Assembly: GCA_963727835.1 (NCBI GenBank)
Contig: CAVSIB010000058.1
Coordinates: forward strand, 1-32,762
Origin: G026625185 sp963727835
GTDB taxonomy: Bacteria; Desulfobacterota; WTBG01; JAGOGO01
Length of the DNA stretch: 32,762 bases
Reading direction: 5' to 3'
In this document: in pieces, positions 16,634-25,017 of the stretch
How positions within the stretch are numbered: position 1 is the stretch's first letter
How the letters are laid out: every line of letters starts with the position of its first letter
Program-made: the position numbers and the translations under genes
Notes under the pieces: generated by a model
The model's database searches: none
The model's input: only the letters and a program-made list of their open reading frames with translations
Told to the model about the DNA's origin: nothing

Positions 16634-17137
16634 ATGGAAGAACATACTTTGAAGTTTCTTGTTGATCACATGCTCGGAAAACTGGCCAAGTATTTACGCA
16701 TGCTCGGCGTTGATACCGTTTATTTTACTCAAACTGACGTATCTACGTTAATTGAGAAGGCATACCAAGAGAAAAGAATCATACTCAGCCGCAATACTAA
16801 GCTTAAACACATTGGCGGTTTTCCAGATTTTATTTTTATAAATGATGACCAACCAGATAAACAGCTTAGTGAGGTGCTTAAGCATTTTAAGATTCACATC
16901 TCTCGTGACCAGCTTTTTACGCGCTGCCTAACGTGCAATCAAAAACTGATTGTTGGTAATCACGAAGATGTACAAAGAAAAATTCCTCCCTATATTCTCG
17001 GAATCCAGAAAAAATTTTCCTTATGCCCCCAGTGTAAAAAAGTTTATTGGGAGGGCACCCATGTAAAAAGGATGAAAGAAATAATTTGGAAGGTCTTGGG
17101 AAAAAAGGACCCGAGTAATAATTTTATTGACGCATGA
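16634..17137 (+). CDS. Mut7-C RNase/PIN-like domain protein with zinc ribbon
   Basis: The N-terminal PIN-like half reads FLVDHMLGKLAKYLRMLGVDT, with the conserved Asp. The C-terminal half is the zinc ribbon seen in PF01927 proteins: RCLTCNQKL, then CPQCKKVYWEGTHVKRM. The family is a predicted RNase. The usual acidic motif LLTRD in the middle is changed to ILSRN here, removing one expected metal ligand, so activity may be lost or changed. The ATG at 16634 has only a weak ribosome site. The gene converges on mogA with a 12-base gap. Protein length (167) is typical. Confidence 0.85.
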   Translation: MEEHTLKFLVDHMLGKLAKYLRMLGVDTVYFTQTDVSTLIEKAYQEKRIILSRNTKLKHIGGFPDFIFINDDQPDKQLSEVLKHFKIHISRDQLFTRCLTCNQKLIVGNHEDVQRKIPPYILGIQKKFSLCPQCKKVYWEGTHVKRMKEIIWKVLGKKDPSNNFIDA

Positions 17138-17149
17138 CAACGAAGCCTT

Positions 17150-17644
17150 TTACCTGCTTCCGCACTCGCTGGGGTCGCCTTTGAGCTTGGCGAGTGCGTG
17201 GGGGATTACTGGTAATAAGGTGGAAAGATTTTCGCGGACTCCTTTGGGACTTCCCGGAAGGTTAATAATGAGAGAATGACCGCGTGTACCGACCATACTT
17301 CGGGAGAGCATGCCAAAAGGAGTTATTTTGAGTGAATCGAATCGCATTGCCTCAGCCATCCCGATTACTTCCCGATCGATGACTTTTTTCGTTGCTTCTG
17401 GAGTAACATCACGCGGGCTTAAGCCAGTGCCTCCTGAGGTGATGATAAGATCTAAATTTTCTTTGTCAGCATACGCAATTAAAGTCTCGATAATAATTTT
17501 TTCCTCGTCAGGGATGATTGTATAGGCAGTTATTGCGGCGGCAGGGAGATGGTGTATTATTTTTTTTATTTCCTCAACACTCAGGTCTTCCCGTTCTCCT
17601 CTGCTCCCTTTATCACTGATGGTAATAATGCCGACTTTAATCAT
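17150..17644 (-). CDS. mog: MogA/MoaB-type molybdopterin adenylyltransferase
   Basis: The 164-residue protein opens MIKVGIITISDKGSRGERED, and has the molybdopterin-binding LIITSGGTGLSPRDVTPEAT and GMAEAMRFDSL, then MLSRSMVGTRGHSLIINLPG. All are signature segments of the MogA/MoaB family, which adenylates molybdopterin before metal insertion. It appears intact and is a single gene here, ending 12 bases from the convergent Mut7-C gene. The only molybdoenzyme gene in the window (21.7-23.9 kb) is broken, so the cofactor must serve another enzyme elsewhere or the pathway is on its way out. Confidence 0.9.
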   Translation of the reverse strand: MIKVGIITISDKGSRGEREDLSVEEIKKIIHHLPAAAITAYTIIPDEEKIIIETLIAYADKENLDLIITSGGTGLSPRDVTPEATKKVIDREVIGMAEAMRFDSLKITPFGMLSRSMVGTRGHSLIINLPGSPKGVRENLSTLLPVIPHALAKLKGDPSECGSR

Positions 17645-17730
17645 AAAATAAATACGTTATGTGATACGAAGAGATAAGCGATCTGAAATATGGAGTGTAA
17701 AACCCCTTTTAACTATCTCAGATCCCAGAG

Positions 17731-19818
17731 TTAGTCTTCTTCCCTTTCTTTTTTTGCCGCTGCAATAATTTTATCAGATAAATACGAAGGGAGTTCTTCA
17801 TAGTGGTCAAGAATCATGGTAAATGATCCTCTGCCGCGGGTTATGGATTTGAGGGTATGGTCATAATCCAGTATCTCGGCCATGGGAACATGCACACGGA
17901 TAACCTGATTTTTATTTTTGGGATCCATCCCTAACACTCGGCCACGACGACTATTGAGATCTCCAATAATATCACCCTGACACTCCTCGGGAACGGTAAT
18001 TACCATTTCCATGATTGGCTCAAGCATGATAGGGTTAGCTTCAACGAAACCCTTTTTGAACCCCATTGAGGCGGCGATTTTAAAAGCCATATCCGAGGAA
18101 TCAACGTCATGATACGATCCGTCTACCAACGTTACCTTAACGTCAACAACGGGATAACCAGCCAGAATCCCGTGGGGCATGATTTCTAAGATTCCTTTTT
18201 CAACTGAAGGAATATAGTTTCTGGGAATAACCCCACCAACGATCTTGTCCACAAATTCAAAACCCTTACCTCGTGGTTGCGGCTCAAGCTCAATCCACGC
18301 ATCACCGTATTGGCCGCGGCCTCCGGATTGACGTTTGTATTTACCTTGAACCCGGGTTTTTCCCTTAATGGTCTCTTTGTAAGGAACCGTTGGGGTCTTA
18401 AGTTCAACTTCTACTCCAAATTTTCGCTTGAGCTTTTCAACCATGACTTCCAGATGGATCTGTCCCATCCCGGATATGAGAAATTCCTTAGTTTGCTCAT
18501 CCCGGCTAAAATGAACGGTTGGATCCTCTTCCTGGAGACGTGCCAGGGCTCCGCTTAACTTATCTTCATCACCGCGGGATTTTGGATTGATGGCATAAAA
18601 AATAGCTGGGGTGGGATACTTGATGACATCAAAAATGATGTCGCTTTTGCCATCTGTTAGTGTATCATTGGTTGTCGTTTCCCTTAATTTCGCGAGCGCG
18701 ACGATGTCACCTGCCACTGCCGGATTAATCGGTTTTTGAGATTTTCCTTCGAGCTTTAAAACCTGTCCAATTTTTTCTTTAACGTTTCGGGTAATATTAA
18801 AAATGATTGAGTCAGCATTTAACCCTCCGGAGCATACTTTTAACACCGTTAACTTACCGGTGTAGGGGTCAGACACGGTTTTAAAAACAAATCCATAAAA
18901 AGGCCCCTGCGAGTTCATTTGCAAAACTTCTTCAGCCCCCGTTTTTGCATTTTTTGCTTTTCTAGAAGGTCGGTCTTGGGGGCAAGGGAAGTTATCGGCA
19001 ATTAAATCTAGTACCGGCTGAATGCCCATATTGAACAGCGCTGCACCGCACATAACCGGAGAAAAGGCATTTTTAAGAATTCCGGTTCGTAAACCAGTAC
19101 TTACTTCCTCGTCAGAAAGCTCTCCTGAGTCAAGGTATTTCTCCAAAAGGGTATCATCAGATTCTGCAATTGCTTCAACTAATTTTTCTCGGTATTCGCT
19201 CGTTTGATCTTTTAATTCCTCAGGTATGTCTGCTTTAGTAATTTCTCCGCTTTCATCATTAGAAAACAAAAAGGCCTTTTGGGTTATGAGATCAACCACC
19301 CCTTTGAAATTACTTTCTTTACCAATGGGAATTTGAAGGATAACGAGTTTGGTCTTTAAATTATCCTCAATGCTTTTGAGAGCAGAGAAAAAATCTGCTC
19401 GTTCTCGATCCATTTTATTTACAAATATTGTAGTGGGAATATTGTTTTCCTGGACAACCTGCCAAACCCTATCCGTTTGCACCTCAACCCCAGCAACCGC
19501 ATCAATCAAAAGCACCGCACTGTCAGCAATGCTCAAAGAAGAAAAAGTTTCGGTAATAAAATTGATATCCCCTGGGGTATCAATAATATTGATGATTTTT
19601 TTCTTCCATTTTAAATAATGGAATGCAGATGTTATCGTAGTTTTTCTTTTGATTTCTTCAGGTTCAAAGTCTAAGACTGAATTCCCATCATCAACTCGAC
19701 AGAGACGATCCGTTACTTTGCCATTAAAAAGGAATGCCTCCCCCATAGATGTCTTCCCCGCACCTGAGTGGGCAATAATCGCAATATTCCGAATATCTTT
19801 GGTTTCATACGCGTTCAT
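17731..19818 (-). CDS. fusA: Elongation factor G-like translational GTPase (EF-G II type)
   Basis: 695 residues with the full five-domain EF-G layout. The GTPase motifs are AHSGAGKT (canonical EF-G has AHIDAGKT), DTPG in IINIIDTPGDINF, and NKMD. The second region reads VDDGNSVLDFEPEEIKRKTTI in place of the EF-G GITI switch. Domain III has ISGMGQIHLEVMVEKLK and domain IV starts PYKETIKGKTRVQGKYKRQS. The altered P-loop and switch mark the EF-G II (FusA2-like) subfamily rather than the housekeeping translocase, so its precise duty is uncertain. AGGAGGAAAGGAATA precedes the ATG, and a good promoter lies about 45-70 bases upstream. It is transcribed alone, with mogA next on the same strand. Confidence 0.9.
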   Translation of the reverse strand: MNAYETKDIRNIAIIAHSGAGKTSMGEAFLFNGKVTDRLCRVDDGNSVLDFEPEEIKRKTTITSAFHYLKWKKKIINIIDTPGDINFITETFSSLSIADSAVLLIDAVAGVEVQTDRVWQVVQENNIPTTIFVNKMDRERADFFSALKSIEDNLKTKLVILQIPIGKESNFKGVVDLITQKAFLFSNDESGEITKADIPEELKDQTSEYREKLVEAIAESDDTLLEKYLDSGELSDEEVSTGLRTGILKNAFSPVMCGAALFNMGIQPVLDLIADNFPCPQDRPSRKAKNAKTGAEEVLQMNSQGPFYGFVFKTVSDPYTGKLTVLKVCSGGLNADSIIFNITRNVKEKIGQVLKLEGKSQKPINPAVAGDIVALAKLRETTTNDTLTDGKSDIIFDVIKYPTPAIFYAINPKSRGDEDKLSGALARLQEEDPTVHFSRDEQTKEFLISGMGQIHLEVMVEKLKRKFGVEVELKTPTVPYKETIKGKTRVQGKYKRQSGGRGQYGDAWIELEPQPRGKGFEFVDKIVGGVIPRNYIPSVEKGILEIMPHGILAGYPVVDVKVTLVDGSYHDVDSSDMAFKIAASMGFKKGFVEANPIMLEPIMEMVITVPEECQGDIIGDLNSRRGRVLGMDPKNKNQVIRVHVPMAEILDYDHTLKSITRGRGSFTMILDHYEELPSYLSDKIIAAAKKEREED

Positions 19819-19860
19819 TATTCCTTTCCTCCTGAAGACAAAAATTAAAAAGAAAACGAT

Positions 19861-19889
19861 ATCCTAAAAAATAATTAAAATAATGTCAA
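19861..19889 (-). promoter_or_regulatory. Promoter of the EF-G II-like gene
   Basis: Reading the minus strand, TTGACA (19889-19884) and TAGGAT (19866-19861) are separated by exactly 17 bases in an AT-rich stretch, about 42 bases upstream of ATG 19818. The -35 is perfect and the -10 has two mismatches. Confidence 0.6.
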
Positions 19890-19921
19890 TAAAAAGAAAA
19901 TAGTTTAAAATTAAAAAGCGC

Positions 19922-20070
19922 TTGAGGGTTAAAGAGAAAAAGTGTATAAAATAAAAGCGGGTTGACAAATTTGGGGAAAACCAACCAAAATTTTTTGGAG
20001 AAAGAGGGGTGGTAACTCTTCTTATACTAAAAAAAATATAGCCCGTTAGGTAAGTCTAAGGGCTTTTTTT
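19922..20070 (+). ncRNA. Candidate small structured RNA with its own promoter and terminator
   Basis: The 357-base gap 19819-20175 holds no ORF. On the plus strand TTGAGG (19922-19927) and TATAAA (19945-19950), 17 bases apart, make a plausible promoter starting RNA near 19957. The RNA would contain a hairpin AAGAG...CTCTT around GGGTGGTAA, an AT-rich CCAAA/TTTGG hairpin, and then the terminator at 20040-20070. At about 110 nt it could be an independent sRNA or a leader of the DUF1786 gene (starts 20176). I could not match it to a known class. Confidence 0.35.
20040..20070 (+). terminator. Rho-independent terminator
   Basis: AGCCC (20040-20044) pairs with GGGCT (20060-20064), extended by TTAG/CTAA after a one-base bulge, with the loop GTAAGT. 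Six further T residues follow (20065-20070). It is the best textbook terminator in the window and lies 105 bases before the DUF1786 start, so it ends or attenuates transcription entering from 19.95 kb. Confidence 0.7.
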
Positions 20071-20175
20071 ATTTAAAAAATTGCCTTCACCCCGCTTTCA
20101 GGATAACCTATGGGGTGGAAGACCTTTTCATAATCTGGCAAACCCCTATAACCTTTTACCCCAAACATAAAAGAC

Positions 20176-21246
20176 ATGCATCCTATTCTTTCCATTGATA
20201 TCGGCGCCGGGACCACAGACATCCTTGTTTTCTACCCCGATACTCAAGAACACTACAAAGCAGTTTCTTGTTCAGCTATCAAAAAAATTGCGGAGACTAT
20301 ACAAGGTGCTCGTGGCGACCTTGTTGTTTCTGGAACGATCATGGGCGGGGGCGCGGTCTCCAATGCGGTTATTCAGCATGTCAAGACCCATAACGTTTTT
20401 ATGACCCAAACAGCAGCAAAAACAATATATGATGATCTGGGAAAAGTTCGCGAAAAAGGAATCACCATAATATCGGAGGAGGAAAAAGAAAAATTACAAG
20501 GCAATAATTTTACCCACCTAATCCTCAAGGATATTTCTCCCTCTGGTATTCGTGTTCTTTTAAATGAACTTGGAGTCGCGTGGGAGTTTAGCTATATAGC
20601 GGCTGCGGTTCAGGACCATGGCGTTGCACCCAGTGGAGTAAGCAGCATTGACTTCCGGCATCAAATAATGAAAGCGATTATTGAAACAAAACCTCTTCCG
20701 GAAGCGTTTCTTTTTGGGGTTGATGAAATTCCTCCTTACTTCACCCGAATGAAAGCAACCGGAGCGCTTCTTTCTGAAATACCTCATCAAAAGGCTTTTA
20801 TGATGGACACTGGAATGGCAGCAGTGCTCGGAGCTTCTTTAGACCAAAGCCTTCAGGGGTGTTCTCATTTAATAGTAGCTGATGTCGGTAATTCCCATAC
20901 CCTCGGTGCTTGCCTTTCTAAAGGTTTAATTGGGGGTTTTTTTGAGTATCATACCAATCATTTAACGTCTCAACGCATTGAAGAACTTCTTGTTAATTTA
21001 GGGAACGGAACTCTTGAACACCGCCACGTAGTTTCCGAAGGAGGTCATGGAGCCTATATCCGGTCTTGTCCTGGATTTAACCACGTTGAAAAAATCGTGG
21101 TGACCGGACCACGGCGTCGGGAAATAATGCATGGAGTAAAGCTTGAGTATAGGGAAGGAGGCCCCTTGGGAGATACGATGATGGCTGGAACTGCGGGCCT
21201 TATTGAGGCGATTAAAAGGAATGAAAATTTAAATATTACTTTATAA
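20176..21246 (+). CDS. DUF1786 family ASKHA-fold protein
   Basis: 356 residues. It begins MHPILSIDIGAGTTDILVFY, the phosphate-1 loop of an actin/Hsp70/sugar-kinase (ASKHA) nucleotide fold (DIGAGTTD at 8-15). A second glycine-rich loop lies further on (DVGNSHTLGACLSKGLIGGFFEYHT), along with VTGPRRREIM and GGPLGDTMMAGTAGLIEAI near the end. This is the DUF1786/PF08735 pattern. Such proteins are sometimes annotated as pyruvate formate-lyase-activating-enzyme-related, but without radical-SAM cysteines (CxxxCxxC) that name is unsupported here. Function unknown. It is followed by three pseudogenes, and itself looks intact. The ribosome site is weak. Confidence 0.8.
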   Translation: MHPILSIDIGAGTTDILVFYPDTQEHYKAVSCSAIKKIAETIQGARGDLVVSGTIMGGGAVSNAVIQHVKTHNVFMTQTAAKTIYDDLGKVREKGITIISEEEKEKLQGNNFTHLILKDISPSGIRVLLNELGVAWEFSYIAAAVQDHGVAPSGVSSIDFRHQIMKAIIETKPLPEAFLFGVDEIPPYFTRMKATGALLSEIPHQKAFMMDTGMAAVLGASLDQSLQGCSHLIVADVGNSHTLGACLSKGLIGGFFEYHTNHLTSQRIEELLVNLGNGTLEHRHVVSEGGHGAYIRSCPGFNHVEKIVVTGPRRREIMHGVKLEYREGGPLGDTMMAGTAGLIEAIKRNENLNITL

Positions 21247-21272
21247 ATTATTTTATCAGGAAGGATTTTAGG

Positions 21273-21715
21273 ATGGTGATACCTGACAAGCAAAATTAAA
21301 AGTCTTAATGTGTTTAATCGATTTGAGATTGATCAAATTGAGAAGTTTGTTAAGTATGCTAAAAAAATTTTTTGGGTAAGGGTGAAATCATCATTAATGA
21401 AGGGTGCGTTGATAACTGGATATATATTTTAATTTCAGGTAGTGTTAAAATATTAAAAGGGGACTAAATCATTGGCATCTTTAAAAGGGTAGGGAAGTCT
21501 TTGGAGAGATGCTTGTAATTGTTGATTCTTTCCGTTTCGCATCAATTATCGAGGAGGCTGAAACAACGTGTCTTGCAATTGACTTTGCCAAATTGAAAAG
21601 TGATTTTGAAAAAGCGCAACCAGTGATTTTAACGATTTTATACCTAATGTTTTCGGCAAACCTTGCTGTTCGTTTTAGAAAAACAACTGAAGAATTGGCA
21701 GAAGCAAAAAATTGA
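21273..21715 (+). pseudogene. Cyclic-nucleotide-binding (Crp-like) domain protein, decayed
   Basis: Spliced across frames the gene reads: MVIPDKQ (21273), SLNVFNRFEIDQIEKFVKYA (21301), GKGEIIINEGCVDNWIYILI (21375) then SGSVKILKGD and a TAA at 21465-21467, and finally FGEMLVIVDSFRFASIIEEA (about 21500 onward) ending with a helix. The order GxIIxxEG, D, YxLxSGxVKIxK, GxxFGEM is the cyclic-nucleotide-binding fold. Three frameshifts and one nonsense codon make it a pseudogene. There is no helix-turn-helix after the domain; the 148-residue original was probably a stand-alone sensor. It has a good ribosome site (AGGAAGGA) just before ATG 21273. Confidence 0.75.
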
Positions 21716-21732
21716 AATTGGGAGGTTAAAAA

Positions 21733-22033
21733 ATGGCGAAAAGAACTGAAAAAGGTATTTGCGGAATCTGTCCGGCAAACTGCGGCGTAGAAATCGGTTT
21801 AGAAGATGATCGGATCGTTAACAATCCACCCGTGGAAGGAACACCCCCAAGGAATCCCTTGTGTCCGGGGACGACACGCTTCTGATATTATTTACTCCTC
21901 TGATCGGCTCAAGACCCCATTAAAAAGAAAAGGTCCAAAAGGCACGCTGGATTTTGAAGCAATTTCCTGGGACCAGGCATTGGATGAAATCGTCAAAGTA
22001 ATTTTTGCCATTAAAAAGCCAGTACGGTCCTGA
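21733..22033 (+). pseudogene. Molybdopterin oxidoreductase, 5' part with [4Fe-4S] motif (frameshifted)
   Basis: ATG 21733 follows GGAGG. The first 27 or so codons carry ICGICPANCGVEIGLEDD, the CxxCxxxC part of the N-terminal [4Fe-4S] cluster of the DMSO-reductase/formate-dehydrogenase superfamily. Near 21820 the reading moves to another frame, which gives IHPWKEHPQGIPCVRGRHAS (with the fourth Cys in CVRG) and ISWDQALDEIVKVIFAIKK. That frame itself ends near 22015, where a further frame gives YGPECIASFFGRGNFEQSFW until about 22095. So two frame breaks occur within 300 bases, and a third follows at about 22095. Confidence 0.8.
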
Positions 22034-22038
22034 GTGTA

Positions 22039-22755
22039 TTGCTTCTTTTTTTGGCCGGGGCAACTTTGAGCAATCCTTCTGGCAAATGTTTACACCCAAA
22101 AGAAACGGGGTTTCCCGTCGGCAACTCTATCTTTATGTCCCTTGGTTCTCCCAATGCTTTTTCAGTAAGTAGCATTTGTTATTTAGCTTATGGAGTTTTA
22201 GGCCCGATAGCTACTTTCGGAGCTCCTATCGGTATCTTAGAACCTGATTTAGAAGATGCGGAGGTAATTTTTGTTTGGGGAACAAACCCGGCGACCGATT
22301 CTCCTCTTACGCGAATGATCCGTCTCCAGGCAGCAAAAAAAAGAGGAGCAAAAATTATTGTTATTGATCCGATGCGCAACGCGGCTGCAAAGATTGCTGA
22401 TCAGTGGATTCCGATTCAGCCCGGAACCGACCTTGCGCTTATTTACGGAATTCTTAACCAATGTTTCAAAAAGGGAGGAGTGGAGAGAGAGTTTGGTCAA
22501 AAATTTTGTCAAGGATTTTTGGAACTCGAGGAGTATGTGAAGCAATTTACGCTGGAAAAGATTGAGGGTATTACCCGGGTTCCCCAAAAAACAATTATAG
22601 AATTGAGCGAGGTTTTTTCCTCAACTAAAAAGATCGCATTTCTTGCGTATACCGGGTTGGAATATTCCAACTCTGGCGTTAACTGTAATCGCGGGTTACT
22701 TACCCTTTGGGCTTTAACTGGCCACCTTGATGTAGAACGGGGGGCAGTGTTTTAA
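22039..22755 (+). pseudogene. Molybdopterin oxidoreductase, central segment
   Basis: From about 22095 this frame is authentic: GFPVGNSIFMSLGSPNAFSV, VIFVWGTNPATDSPLTRMIR, GAKIIVIDPMRNAAAKIADQ, PIQPGTDLALIYGILNQ and NCNRGLLTLWALTGHLDVER. These are the pterin-binding Rossmann-like elements conserved in the superfamily (WGTNP, IDP, PGTD). It stops at about 22755, and the next piece of the same protein lies in another frame starting near GGSVLTIPIFHP (about 22742). The substrate (formate, thiosulfate, polysulfide or other) cannot be told from this region. Confidence 0.8.
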
Positions 22756-22874
22756 CCATTCCGATTTTTCATCCTTTACGAAAGCCGGAGGTTAAGTTTC
22801 CTACGGGGGTTCCTCCCGATTGGCTATGGATAAATATCCATTATTTTTGCCAAATTGGAAACGGGGGTCAATTT

Positions 22875-23927
22875 ATGGAATTTCCCCGTTCTGTGCTTAG
22901 GGGAGACCCTTATAAAATTCGTTTTCTTTTAATTGGCGGGGCATCCATTTTAACCAGTTTCCCTAATACTCCATTTTTTACCAAAGCCCTTTCTGCCCTT
23001 GACTATCAAGTATGTATTAATAGATTTTTTAATGCGGATGCTCTTTATGCTGATATTGTTCTTCCAGCAACCACCTATTTTGAATCTTGTTCTTATTGTG
23101 GTTTTCCGCCGTTAGCTCCTCCCAGTGCTGTTCAATATCGAAAAAAAATTATAGAACCTTTGGGCGAAGCTCGGAGTGATTATCTTATTTACGCCGCCTT
23201 AGCCGAACGCTTAGGGTATGGGCATCTCTACCCTCAATCGGAAGAAGAAATGGTAAAATTTGTATTCGCTGATTTACCTTTCGATTTTGAAGAATTTAAG
23301 CTTTTTTCTCAGCAAGGACCAATCTCGTTTACAGAAAATTCACTTCACCCCTTTGAAGAAAAAAAATGGCTTTCGGGTAAACTCCGACCAGATGGAGCGC
23401 CAGGCTTTAATACTGGGTCAGGCAAGTGGGAAATCAATTCCTCTGTCCTCACAAATTTTGGGTACGATCCATTTCCATCGTTTATGGAACCGATCGAAGG
23501 TCCACATAATAGAACCTTGGCAAAAAAATATCCCTTAACCATGACAACCGGCTTTAGGCTTCAATCAACCTTTAGAAGCCAGCACCTCAATATTCCTAGT
23601 CTATTAAAACTTCAGCCCCATGCTGAGGTTTTAATCAATACCAATGATGCTGCTTCTCGAAATATTTCCAATGGTGATTCAGTAAAAATTAAAACAACAC
23701 GAGGAGAGGTGCAATTTATCGCCCGAGTAACCAATGATATCATAAAAGGTGTCGTGGAGGTAAACCAAGGAGGGGGATCACCCATTCAGGCAGAAGGTTG
23801 GAAAGAAAGCAATGTAAATTTGCTTACTGATGAAAATAATCGCGAACAAATTTCAGGGTTTCCCGTTTTTAAGGCATTACTTTGTGAGGTGGAGAAAATT
23901 GATTACAATAAAAATATATGTTATTAG
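22875..23927 (+). pseudogene. Molybdopterin oxidoreductase, 3' segment with molydopterin dinucleotide-binding domain
   Basis: The frame actually opens near 22742 (before the ATG at 22875) and runs to the true stop. It holds DALYADIVLPATTYFESCSY, LTMTTGFRLQSTFRSQHLNI, LINTNDAASRNISNGDSVKI, GVVEVNQGGG and EQISGFPVFKALLCEVEK, the C-terminal molydopterin dinucleotide-binding domain. The reassembled protein is about 730 residues, a normal length. No electron-transfer subunit or membrane anchor gene lies next to it. With four frameshifts in total the catalytic subunit cannot be made. The intact mog gene 4 kb upstream suggests a molybdoenzyme existed or still exists elsewhere. Confidence 0.85.
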
Positions 23928-24159
23928 AATTTAGATAGCTGGATCACAAGAAGCAGTAAGCTTGTGCAAAATAATATAGTATAAAAGATCTGTAAACCTT
24001 TTTTTTAAGACGCCTTAAAAGAAACATTTTGTATATTAGAAATGTAGATTAATTTTAGTTTTATGGGGGGGGGATGATTAGTAAGTGAATTTATGTAGTT
24101 TTTGTTTTTGTTTTTATTATCATTTTATTGTGACCTTATCTGCCACCGAAAATAATAGA

Positions 24160-24730
24160 ACCGCAGACGGAGCAGGTGCCTGAGCGGTTTTGGAGGGGCC
24201 TCCGAGCTATTATCTGAAACCAGATCGGGCATACTGGCGTGGGAGCGGTAATTGGCGCAGTAACGGGTGTCTAATAGATGGAGGTATTGCTGGCTATTAT
24301 CTGGATAAACAGGCGGCAGACTTAAAAAAAATTCAGGGGATCGGAAATGTAAGACAAGAGTGGGATCGACTTATCCCAACCATGTCGAACTTTCTTTTGT
24401 TTATGTTAATTCTGCAATCATCAAGCGAGGTGCAATTGATGGGTTGAAATAGGTGACTGATGTTTTAAATCGTTATCCGGAGACCACAATAATTGTAAGA
24501 GGTTATGCCGATAGTATGGGAACCAAAGCATACAATCAAAATCTTTCCTAAAGACGCGCCAACTCAGTAGCAAACTTTTTGATTGGGGGGGCATATTTGA
24601 GGAACGTGTTTCATCGATTGGTTTTGGGGAACAATTTCCGATCGCCGGTAATGATACTGAGGCTGAAAGGAAACAAAACCGACGAATGGAATTAGAAATT
24701 ATCCCAAAAGATACTGCAGCGCAGAATTGA
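24160..24730 (+). pseudogene. Glycine-zipper plus OmpA peptidoglycan-binding lipoprotein, decayed
   Basis: Reassembled across frames: GVGAVIGAVTGG..IDGGIAGYYLDKQAA (a glycine-zipper helix pair, 24235-24320), NSAIIKRGAIDGLK, stop, VTDVLNRYPETTIIVRGYAD (24453 onward), SMGTKAYNQNLS, stop, RRANSVANFLI, then VSSIGFGEQFPIAGNDTEAE and RQNRRMELEII. This is the OmpA C-terminal domain (GYAD, LSxRRA, GxGE, NRRxELxI) preceded by a glycine zipper, as in YiaD-like outer-membrane proteins. Two in-frame stops (where GLKEV and NLSERRA-type sequence is expected) plus several frame shifts mark a pseudogene. A G7 run lies at the break near 24585. Confidence 0.8.
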
Positions 24731-24774
24731 TAAAAAAAAATGATAGTGAATTAAAATGAAAAATAAAAGTAATC

Positions 24775-24999
24775 TTAAACCAAGGCTTGGATCTCAGAAT
24801 GGAGTGTCTTAAGGCGGGTCTCCATAAATTTAAGTAAGTTTTTAATATTTATTTCTAATGACCTTAAATCATTGCTTTTAATTACTACTTGTTCTATTCT
24901 TTCTTTCCACGTTTTTATCGTTTCTTCTTCTATTTTTAGTTTTTCCAAGCTCATCTTTTTTGTTAATAGTGCTTCTAATTTTTTGTCAAGTTCTACCAT
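24775..24999 (-). CDS. Small coiled-coil protein co-transcribed with PPi-phosphofructokinase
   Basis: 74 residues, almost entirely helical and charged (starts MVELDKKLEALLTKKMSLEK), with heptad-like spacing of Leu/Ile and no cysteine. ATG 24999 is preceded by GGAGGATCTC; the longer reading from TTG 25011 would put the ribosome site inside the coding region, so I chose the ATG. It starts 18 bases after the PFK stop codon. No family recognised. The coupling suggests an accessory or regulatory subunit, but nothing in the sequence proves this. Confidence 0.6.
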   Translation of the reverse strand: MVELDKKLEALLTKKMSLEKLKIEEETIKTWKERIEQVVIKSNDLRSLEINIKNLLKFMETRLKTLHSEIQALV

Positions 25000-25017
25000 G
25001 AGATCCTCCAAATTTTT

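Noticed and set aside
20010..20036. GGGGTGGTAA resembles the T-box core (AGGGTGGNACCGCG)
   Set aside because: The match stops after GGTA, there is no Stem I or specifier loop in the short leader, and the next gene is not an aminoacyl-tRNA synthetase, amino-acid biosynthesis or transport gene.
20176..21246. Naming the DUF1786 protein a pyruvate formate-lyase activating enzyme
   Set aside because: There is no radical-SAM CxxxCxxC motif; the sequence shows an ASKHA nucleotide fold.
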